Both the position numbers and the translations under genes were made by a program. This document shows, piece after piece, positions 46,313 to 61,150 of a DNA stretch of 64,000 nucleotides (the stretch's first letter is position 1; every line of letters begins with the position of its first letter). The notes under the pieces are model-generated. The model did no database searches. It was not told the DNA's origin and was given only the letters and a program-made list of their open reading frames with translations. Source of the DNA: Trichuris trichiura (taxonomy: Eukaryota; Nematoda; Enoplea; Trichinellida; Trichuridae). The stretch lies in contig JBAJFE010000014.1 of the NCBI GenBank assembly GCA_037903355.1, positions 1,302,001 through 1,366,000 of the forward strand. The letters are read 5' to 3'.

Positions 46313-49300
46313 ATGCTATCAGTCAACGTTGGCAGTCTTCGCCGTGGTAAGGATTCGGCTAAGTCAAGCTCGGTTGCTTGGGAGGAGTTCTGCGACTCTT
46401 GCGCCAAGTTTGCCGCCTACGATTTCGCCCAAAGCTGGCATAATTATTTGGCCGAAAATCCGACTGCCATTGACAAAGTGTCTGAGCAAGAAGTAGCTTC
46501 AAAATTTGTCGACGCCTTTGTTCGCTATTTTGAAAACGAAGCCAGACGGATATGCCGTACGTCCAGACTACTAAATGATTCAGTTGTGTCGAATGGCAGT
46601 CATTCATTGTTTACCAGTGAAAGTGCTTTGTGCAGGTAAAATTTTTTTTCTCCCCTTCCCCTTGTGGGTAAGAGCTGTATTCATTGCGCTTCTGATATTA
46701 TGCTCTAAGTCCCGCCTGAAGTTACTGGGAAAGCGACTAGTCTGTGTAACGTAATTTCTTATGCAACATAAACACGTGGTTTCCAAGAACGCTACTTTTG
46801 CTAAGTCTTGTATTAAGTCACATTTTGATTCTGCAAATCAAATGATGGCATTCAATTATTGGCTCATCTTCTGTAGTTATGTTGTTTCAACGATGCCACT
46901 TGGAAGCCATGTCGCTGTGGTGAGCGCCTGCGTTCTGAATAGACGCTGCTTTTTTCACTCTGTCATTTAGCTTACTGTAGTTTGTCATAGTGACTTACGA
47001 TTTAACGATCACCTTTCTGTGTTAAGATAGAAGTCAGCTTTTGTACTGCGAGTTGTAAGAGTAGACGGGTAATTGAGCCTTTGTTGAAGATCTGAAATGC
47101 ATATTGCTTTAATATACTATTCCTCTCGCGCAGCCGTGTGCCCTTCTCACTCGCAAGAAAAGTGTGAAGAAGTTTCTGAAAATGATGCTATAACTGTACT
47201 AGGGATTTTAATGGGTCTGGAAATAATTGGTATCCTTTAGGGTTATCTAACTGTGCAATAGGATTTACGTTAGGGAGGAAACTTTTCAGTTTGGGTTCTC
47301 AGAGAGTTAAAGTATCTTATTATAATGTCTTAATGAGGTAATAGATTTTCAAGTCTATGTTTAGTTTGCCCAATCCGCCGTCTGTTGTTAGGAGCGGCAA
47401 TAAAAGTTCTCTTTAATAAAAAATCTGAACTTCTTTATCAAGAAAAATAAATAATTGTATTAGTCTGTGTAGAGCGCTGACCAAGGCGCCGTACAGTACT
47501 CTCTACAATAAGATTCGCACGAACCGTTCAAAGCATCGTTTGCTACAATCTGAAATACAGTAACATCCATCAAAGGTTGCGATGGGAGCAGCGTTTGGAC
47601 AAATCTGGTAAAACTCATGAAGTGCAGCTCACTATGAACTAACACTGTAGCGAATTTTTATTGTCCTATAATCCTTTTATTTACGCCCTGGAAATGACCA
47701 TTTTCAAACGTGGATGCGATGAATAGCAAGCTAAATTTTATTGTTTTTTCTGCCCATCCACCCGAGACGTATTGTCTAAGCGCAGGCGTTATTTTCTTTA
47801 TATTTAGGAACGGAGGCGCGCGTGCACAGTATGTTAACAGTCTGTGCTCGTCGGAAACTGACAGCGACTGCTCGAACAGCAATTTATCCCACGAGTTTAG
47901 CCTAAAAAAGAAGCGAGGCCTCTTTTCCCGCCTTTCTTACAAAAGCGTCAAAAGGTCGCTGTTCAAAAAGCCTTCGCTGGAGGAGTCCGTCTTTCCCGAC
48001 AGCTGCAAGTCGGAAAGGCCGCTTTCCAAGCAGCGAAACAAGTCGAAAACGTGCGCCAAAACGGTTGTCGAAATTATCCACGAGGGTAGCGTGAATTTCA
48101 TATGCGGTCGCGAATTGGACAGGGAAAAGTGGGAAAAAGGCCGTATGGTTCTGGTGAAGACGGTGGGTGGCTACTTGCTTGAATTCTACGCTCCGCCAAA
48201 AGCGTCGAAACCGAAAAATGGCATATTCTGCTTTTTGATCACCGAAGTGCGCGAAACTACGGCTCTCGAGACGCCCGACTGCGACAACACGTTCGTCCTA
48301 AAGGCAATGAATGCTTTTCTTGTTTCCGGGATTGGCTAGAGCCAACGGCAAATGTGTTTACAGGCTGAAAATTTAAAAGAATACATTGTACAGGCAAAAA
48401 GTCGAAGAGAGATGAGAGAATGGCTCAGTGCGATATCTTCATGCACGGACGATTCGCTGGGTGTTTCAACAGGAGCTGACTCTTCCGAACGACTGTAAAT
48501 AGGGCGGTGTGGGCAATTGTTTCCGCGTTGTAATGCTTTCAATCTTTCAGAAACATGATTGGAAGTGCGAGTGCCAAGTCGGAAGGTGCCTTCCGTTGCG
48601 GAGATTTCCATTCGCTACCGCTAAGGGGTGGTCTGTTCACTTCTCGACGTAGTTATCTGTTTAGCCAATATTCTTCTGTTTGTGCAGGTTCTTCGGCAAC
48701 GCGTAAAGCCCATATGAGGTTAAGTTCCATATTTGCGGCGCGTGAATTTCCCGTTCGCTCCAGCGGCAATCATCTCTTCTCGTCGTCGCAACTTCGACGC
48801 AGCTACAGCAGTAGTCAGGCGTCCAACCCTACCACTTCTGTGCGTCATCACCTTCGGTCTAGTGGCAGCGCCTTGTTGAATGGACTGCGAGGACTTCAGA
48901 TGTCTGCTGGTGCCCTGCACGACACAAGCACTTGTCCTTTTGGTAACCTATTTTGCACCTATGCGGGTCGATGGCTCGTAATTTCAGGCATAAGAAGAAT
49001 GTTGGAGAAGTATCCGTGGTTCCATGGCAATCTGTCGCGAAACGATGCTACCACTTTGGTTATCCAAAGCGGAGTGGAAGGGCATGGCCTCTTTCTTGTC
49101 CGTCAGTCGGAAACGAGGTCCGGCGAATACGTACTAACGTTTAGCTGCTTCGGCAGGGCAAAGGTAACCAACTTTATCTTTGCATAAATTGAAGCTCGCT
49201 TCATCAGATTCTAGTTTTTTATCCAACGTTTGAATACCAGCACTGATTTGTCGCAAACGGCTGTTTACAGCTTTCAGTTTCGTTTCTACTGTCACATTTT

Positions 49301-50726
49301 TCTTCAACATTTCAGTATGGGTTCCTCACTCAATACGTAACAAAATTACTTAAGTCTAAGAGTGAACGTTGGCAAAGTGAAACTGAGGATAACAAACAGC
49401 GCTTATACTAAGTCAGTTGTAATCGTACGCAGCGGATCAGCTAAAACTGAGTGTCTTTTGTAACTTGCCAACTTTGTTCACGAATGTATTGAACAAGGTA
49501 TCTTATAGCGGCGTCTGCGTAGGCCTTCTATGTAGTCGTATTGATTTTAAGGTTGGAGGTGCAACTTCACATTTAAATTACATCTTTTGGCACAAGCAAG
49601 AAAACAGAAATTTCACTCACAAATGAATTTCCCGCTGTCCATAAAACCGGGTACGTTCTTAAAATGTCAATCCCCCTCAAGTGAACAAGTTTTCGAAGTT
49701 GTTAAAGGTATTACTCGCCTTTCCACTAAGGAATTGCTCATTCATGCTTTGATGAAGCACTCATTAAATTTTTATTTCCCCACACTGACGTCTGCCAATA
49801 AAACGGGAAGGCGACTAAGCTTGTGTAGAAACTGTAAAGCTCGTCATTTGAGCTACCTCTGTGCAAATAAACCCACATATGGTCCTTAGGGATTAAAATC
49901 ATAAAAATTGTTTTTAGCTTCTCAAATAATTGTTAAAATATTTTGTCAGAAGGTATATTGGACCAAACAATAGGCTAACTCGCTTTGTGATAAGTAGGTT
50001 CCTATTTATGTGAATACGGTGCTTTTTTCAAAACCTAATTTATCCTGCTGTTAGAAAGTACGTCATTCAACTTGCGTGCTGTCTGTAGAAGCATTCAGCA
50101 GTAAGGAAAATAGTTCAAATGACATGCCCTTATAAATTGATTTCCATAATTTAAGTGTACTAAATGTTCTCAGTGGAAGAAAGAAACCCTAATCGCGAAA
50201 CATTTGCGCTGAACAATATTTTCAGGCATAAATTTGCATTGACGATTTATAGAACTTTTTTAAAACTGTCGCTTCATAGAAAAAATAACTTACGTCATTT
50301 GTCCATTGCAGCATTTGCGAATGACTGTCCTTGGCCGAGGTCAGTGTCGCGTACAGCATTTATGGTTCGACTCGGTTTTTGATATGCTCGAACACTTCCG
50401 CACGCATCACATACCGTTGCAGACGAACGCGAGAGAAGGGCCCTCCTCCAATGGAGGTGTACTTTTAACTGATTACGTCATCGGTAGATTTTTGTTAGGC
50501 GGTCGTACGATCTCATTTGCATAGGGGAAATGATGTTGTAGCTTGGCCGCCGAATCAGCCTCACCAACGAACTACTCCCGCCGACCCTCGCAACTACATG
50601 ACCCACGGTGGATCAGTGCGTATGACCGCTCATAGTCTTGAACAGTTGGCTATTGAACAAGGCCAGCCTCAACAGCAGCAGACTATATGGCAAGGTCGAG
50701 CCGAAAATACCTATCAGTTTACGTGA
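46313..50726 (+). CDS. SH2B: SH2B/Lnk-family signalling adaptor (Phe-ZIP, PH, SH2)
   Basis: SH2B adaptors bind activated receptor tyrosine kinases and JAKs. All family domains are present in order. Phe-ZIP dimerisation: [20 protein letters not shown] (exon to 46634). [41 protein letters not shown] (47808-48303), then AENLKEYIV and [10 protein letters not shown] (48364-48494). SH2: [32 protein letters not shown] (to 49164), then [20 protein letters not shown] (from 50312). C-terminus: RAENTYQFT, matching the conserved Tyr-containing end of vertebrate SH2B/APS that binds c-Cbl. One intron (48304-48363) begins with GC. Exon limits between 48551 and 49000 are uncertain. The last join (50483 to 50525) gives a one-base frame mismatch with plain GT-AG splicing, so an indel, a sequence error or an unusual intron is implied. 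Confidence 0.93.
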
Positions 50727-51764
50727 AGAATTGGCCACGCCTTTATGCCTACGTCATTTGAATCTCATTTGGTCCAAAAATGTCCAACTCGCTCTGCTCT
50801 TCATTCGTATTTGTTGGATCATCCGTCGTTGCTGTCGAGAGAATCTCCCAAACCGTTCTAGTCGTTTTACGTATTTGCGCGCCTTGTCTTGTCTATACTC
50901 CAGAAGATAGGATATGTTTGCATAGGCTGCTTTTCAGGAAATATTTTGCAAAAATCTTCCCTGTTGTGCCGGATACAAAATTGAAGACTACGACTGTATT
51001 AAGTAAACACGTTCATGTCAGGAAAAGCATGTGCGAGGCAAACTCTTTTTCGAGACAGTTGCCGGTCTCCTCGCTACGCAACGTTGACCAGCCGATCCTT
51101 GATGGCTTCCTGAAAAAGGGAAAATGCGTTTCTTCGGCACATGCTTACAACCTGGATGACAAACCCTGAAGTCCTCTTCCAATTGGTTAATTTCGGCAAT
51201 CAGTTCTGTCAAGGCTTCCTTAACTGCCCGAACCGGATGATAGTCTGGTGTTGTCTGAACGCGCAAATATATCTTGTGTTCCAGCGGATGGGGTTGTTTA
51301 TATCCAGCAAAAAGGACTCGTCTATCCTCAAGCAGTTTGCTGAAACGAAGCAGCTATTCCATTGATGCTACGTAACGTTAAAGTGTACAGACTCCTTCAG
51401 AAGGTTTCCCAGAGTGTGATCCTCTTTGTTGATAATGAACAGGTAGGCGTTCGGAACCTTTGTCTCCTTTTGGACAGTTACCCTACGTATTTAGTTTTGT
51501 AATGTTCAGCTGTTGACGCAGCTGATTGAACTTACTTCTGTTCACCGTGGAACAAGAGAAAAGATTCAAACGAAGGTGGCGCATTCATCGATCCGCTAAC
51601 TTCAAAAGCTATACTTTTAAACAAACCGGTAAGTGACTAGCTATATATCAAACATAGGTGGTTCATTAACCTAACGAGGCATAACCTGAAAGCTATAAGC
51701 AGTTTTATTCAAGGCGCGTATACAGAGTGGGTATGAATATTCAAAAAAGGTAAAGTTGGGCAAT
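50727..51764. other. Intergenic between convergent SH2B and EFTUD2 genes
   Basis: Contains the 3' UTRs of both genes. Short open frames here match nothing I recognise. Confidence 0.5.
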
Positions 51765-56360
<4,596 letters not shown>

Positions 56361-58497
56361 ATTTGACGCAGATAGTATCTAATAACGAAGCATTAAAAGC
56401 GGCCAATGTCTATCTAACATCTCAGCACATTATTCAGCGTTTACAGCTGAATACTATGAAGACAGAGAAAGAGAGACTAAGAAAGGTTTTCTAAACCCGA
56501 ATTGATCAATAAGTCGAAGTAAACTGTTTCGCTGACAAGTCTGATAACTAGTACTTCAATACAGCTTCGAAAGCATAAGAGCATTTTTAATATACAACGA
56601 AAAGCGTACCAGCAAGAAATTAAACAATTAAAACAGTAGGTTCAAACCGACTACAATTATACAGTCATAATGATTTTCAAGGATGAACATGTCTGGTGTT
56701 GATTATTTCTGCCTCCATTTACAATGAAGACAAATCGGACCTCCCGTAATTTTTCAACATTAAAAATAGAACAATAAATAAGTTGAATGGCTATTTTAAA
56801 AAATTAACGAAGATTTAACATTGCATGCAGCAGAGCTTATTTCCAGTTGTAAATTTCCATGACGAGCAGCAATAAGGTGGCAGTTTGCTTGAGAACGTTG
56901 AAAAATTATGAAATTTCTAGACCTTGAGCTAAACAACTGGAAATCTCATATATCTTTGAATTCTCTATTCTGCCGCCTTTTAAGCTATTTCTGTTTAAAA
57001 ATATGCAGCATCCATGAGCTAGAAGGAAGGTAATTTTCAAATTAATGAGCAACACTGAAGTGAAAGAACGTTTGCTGCGTCGAGGTGCATGCAAGACATA
57101 TTTCCTGAACTGGTTTTTTGCTGCCAAGCACTCAGTGCGTACGTACGTTCGTACATACACTCTATTGGAATTTGAGAGCGAGTAGGACAGCTTTTATTTG
57201 TAAGAACAGGCAACACTGCAGAAAGACACAATAGAATGACCGACTAACTAAAAGCAGGTTAGGTACTGTACGCAAAGGTAAAACGATTCTCAGGCTCCTC
57301 TCGTCGTAGGCTTCTCGTGAAGGACATGGCTTGTCCTGACACTCACTAATATTGATGTTTAGTCGAGAATTTCATTCATGTTTAAAAGCCAAGCCGGTGA
57401 TGCAACAAAAACGTTTCTGATTGCAAAGGGAGCAATGAGCTAGAGCAAACAAAATTGAATTCATTCTGTTCATCTGCTTGCGGCGTCACAACAAAAAGTG
57501 ACTAGATATGGATAGTACATGTAAACCTCAAAACTGCAAAATGCGTTGAAATGCTGGTTTAACATGCGGTTTGAAAGTTCGAGGTTATTTTCAAGAGTAC
57601 TCTTGGGCGGACTGCAAACGGCCTTTGGTCCAATAGGGAACGGGAAGGAGCTTTATAGGGCAATCAAATTTGATTCGGATAGAAGTTAGCATGTTGAATC
57701 TGGCAGACTGCTAAATATGGCTATAGCATTCCAAGTTTTATGAGAAGAAAACGGAATGGCTTACATGGTGATTTAGTTAACGAAACTCGCACTCTAATGA
57801 TATTCAGTTGAGCACGGAAGTATTAATGCTATCTATAAGGCTCGTGCAACATGCCTGCACGTAGACGCAAGTAATCGCACGAAACCTATTCAGTTAAATT
57901 GAAGCCGTTTATTCCGTTTCCTGTGATACTGATCGTGTCTGTTCGTTGAACGTCAACAATGGATCCTCCACTCTACAACTTGGACTAGTTTTAGTTCGCT
58001 TTTAGTAAAGAAACGGGACAGGTAACAGGCGAACACACATCAATCAAACATGACATCACTGCTCGTTTCTTTAGTATTTCTCGTCACTGCTCCTCAGTTT
58101 ACTTGTTGGCTATGAAACAGAACGTAGTAGAACTTCGTGTCTTAACAGCTGCTGGCGATCTGTTTTGATAAATTTAACTGAAGCGCTTCGGTACTCCCAC
58201 CGCCATTGCTTAACTGATGCGAATAGTAGAGTTTTCGTAGTTACATTGTTTTATTGGAAAGCGGCAGTATTTCGTTGTACAAGCCGAAAATAAGGCATAA
58301 GAAATCATAAAGCACTTCGGACTCTATGTTAATGGTAACTGAAGGAAAGCGGTCCTAAAATTAGACCGCAGTGTCACACTTGTCCAGCGTACATTTCGTT
58401 CTTAAATGAAACTCGAAAAGTCAATCGTTCTGCAAAATATCTTCAAGCAAACTTCGTCTTTACAAGGGCAAAGAACAACTGAATGCGTACTGTAGCA
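56361..58497. other. Intergenic upstream of EFTUD2, no gene recognised
   Basis: AT-rich. Probably contains the EFTUD2 promoter at its left end. A short alternating GTACGTACGT-like stretch lies near 57135. No coding region supported. Confidence 0.45.
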
Positions 58498-58721
58498 CGG
58501 TGTTTTTCAAGCTCAGAGCCACTATAGGCCCTGTCAGAAGTTCCAGGTCACCCGGAAAATTGGCGGGAAAAGATGGAACAATAGGAAAAAGCTTACTAAA
58601 GAACTCCCATGGCGTTTCCTGCCGAGTAGCCCACCTTTCAGTATATTTCAATCCAATAACCGTGGAGGTATCGCCCCCTGGCTCCTATCAGCGCCCCCAA
58701 CCGCATCCTTGTGAATCACTG
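58498..58721. mobile_element. Possible degraded hAT-like element, 224 bp
   Basis: The left end CGGTGTTTTTCAAG and the right end CTTGTGAATCACTG are imperfect inverted repeats (about 10 of 14). The flanking 8-mers CTGTAGCA and CTGCAGAA match at 6 of 8, and the interior right edge is C-rich (GCGCCCCCAACC). The pattern resembles the clear hAT copies elsewhere in the window but is much weaker. Confidence 0.4.
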
Positions 58722-58954
58722 CTGCAGAACGAAGAACGTGATTCTTGAACATGTTATTTAACATCATGGGTTAAGCGCACGTTCCAACGTAACTCTCGAC
58801 GGGAAAACATTTCTCAGTCGAAAAAATAAACCAGTAATTGCCCTGCTTCGTTTAATTGTGTTACAGTCTCGCCTCGTCTTTCTTTAAACACTTCTTGGCA
58901 AAATGTCTCCGAGAAACTTAGGTTCCACTTCTTGTTGTGTAAAGATCCGACGCT

Positions 58955-61150
58955 ATGTTCGGAAAGTCGCTACTGGACGGCTGGCAGATTCCCGGGTGGC
59001 GTAAGTCACAGTCTTCGCAACCCCAGCGGTGTTTCATAATTGCAAATATTGAATATTGGTTACTTGATAACGGGACAAGATTGTTGCATAAATCGATTGC
59101 AGAATATCAATACGTTCCGCTAATTTTCATCAGCAATGGCAAGTCGTTTAGAAATAGAAAAACAACGCCAAAGACGCCTTGCCATCCTATGGGAACGAAA
59201 CGAGTATTTTTTTAAAAAAACTTTCTAGCTTTTAAAGTACTCTACAGGTCTTTTACGGGATGAAAATCAGTTGCTTCACCGGAAAACGAAAAGAAAAAAT
59301 TTTAACGAATGCTTGTTACGAATGGGGGATTCGAAGTCAAACGCAAATCAGATTTTAAAAACTAAACTTTTTCGTACGCTTTTCTCGTCCAAAAAACGCT
59401 GGAGCTTTACGTTATGCTCAGGTACAATTTTATTGTCCTGACTGTAGTTAGTGCATTTGCCGCGGAGTTCTCCGTACGGTCGGTTTTTAATTGCTGCGCG
59501 TTCAAAGTGAGAGCTGTCTTTGCCGTTTGCGCGTTAAATTTTTAAACAACGTTTTTCAGAGGTACATTTTTGAACCAAGCAAGCATGCGGTTGCCTGAAG
59601 GGCACGTTAATGGGTTTACTTTGCTAAATACGCTCGACAGTTGCGGTTGGGATCTAAGTCTTCACGCGTCGGCAATAGATGGTCATGAGGAGACACTCGA
59701 CCAGTTGTTACTTTACATGGCGGAAAGAGGAAAGCACACTGAGTCGCAGAACTGGTACAACGGTTGGACAGCTGCCCATTGGGCTGCCTACTGTGGAAGG
59801 GTGAGCAGTGACTTCTGCGTATTTACGTTCTACGGGACGATGCTTCACAGCTGCGTTGCCGCGACGTAGATTTATCATCAGTCGGGAAAACTGCAGAATG
59901 CCTAACGTTTGTAGCTGTTTGATCATTCTTTTGCTGACTAGTGTGGCACGCTGTGCAACGAGAGTGGCCTGAATTTCGTCAATCTTTATTTGCTTCGTTT
60001 TGCAGTCACCGAACCATTTGTTGCAGGCTGTTTGCCTTAGCAGGCTGCTTGATTCGTGTCCCGGACTTGTGTCATCCTCTTCATTTGGTTACAATATTCA
60101 TCCATTACATTGCTCTGCCATTGGAGGTGCTTTGCTCTGCTTGGATCGCCTGCTTGTGTCTGGCGCCGACGCTAACTCACGAGTGAATATCATAAAATCA
60201 CTTCCTGAAAAGAGGTTGGAGTGTTTTCACTTTGCAGGACGCCCTTGGTGAAACTGCTGCGCACAAGGCGGCACGTATTGGCAATTTGGAGTTGATCAGT
60301 CGTCTTGTGGCTTTCGGTTGTGACCTTAGGTAAAGTTTTTACATTCCCGTTGGCCCTAGGTGAACGCGATTAAAATGCCATTTTGACGCGGTACTAGAGT
60401 TTAATCCTTTCGTAGGCTCGCTTTCAGATGCTTCAATGGCGGTAAGTGGTTCTTTGACAATCTGGCATTGGTGAACTTGCAACATCCCTTTTGCCTGCAT
60501 TGAGACATGAAATTAACGACCTGTATCGCTGACTTTAGCACAGTGAATGTGGCTGGCTATACCGCCTTTGACGTCGCGACCATGAAGGGCCACGCTGGTT
60601 GTGCCGCATATCTCCAACAGGCTCAGCACCTGCAGATGAAAGGTCTCTGTCCACCTTACATGCCAAGTACAGAAGTAAAAGACCTCTGTGGCACTGAAGA
60701 TGCAGCAGGCCAACCGGCCTTGATGGACTGTGCTCTTCCAGAAGATATGGTTTACGGATTTGTCTGCGTTTCAATCGAGCAAAACCATTTGCCCTATTGA
60801 TATTGATCATTTCATCGATTTACTCTTTACCTAACGTCTTACTTTCAGCCGTTCCAAACATTTGCTTCCGTTACATTCGTTTCAGGCGTTTCTACTCGTC
60901 GAACCCGGCCACTCATTTCTGCTTCTAATATCGCTATTACTTTTTAGGCTGCGCAAAAGCGGTACAGAATTATAGCTGTTGCGTAACCGGTTCGTACGGT
61001 TACATACCGTTGCACGACAATGGTCCATCTGGCTCGGTTACTTCAGCGCCGAGCGTAAACAGTATTTGTTCAGCTCCCAAGTCAATGAAGAGGCCATTTT
61101 CGGACAATGGCAGCATCGTCGCGTTGAAACGATCGAAAATGTTAGGATGA
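58955..61150 (+). CDS. ANKRD10: ANKRD10-like ankyrin-repeat protein
   Basis: Exons are 58955-59000, 59562-59800, 60006-60182, 60238-60329 and 60539 onward, all in phase. Ankyrin repeats: YNGWTAAHWAAYCGR; IHPLHCSAIGGALLCLDRLL; GETAAHKAARIGNLELISRL; GYTAFDVATMKGHAGCAAYL. The wording and order follow vertebrate ANKRD10, a protein of unknown function. The last exon probably begins in 60949-60972 and ends TGA 61148-61150. It carries the basic motif MKRPF...ALKRSKM, similar to the ANKRD10 KRCLE...VKKAR nuclear-type segment. The junction between the fifth exon (donor near 60749) and the last exon is unresolved because the frame fits only some acceptor choices. The first coding exon (MFGKSLLDGWQIPGW) rests on phase match and a good donor, not on homology. 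Confidence 0.82.

Noticed and set aside
60414..60441. Possible 26-nt mini-exon in the ANKRD10-like gene
   Set aside because: Skipping it keeps the frame (DL joined to STVNVAGYTAFD); including it introduces a stop.
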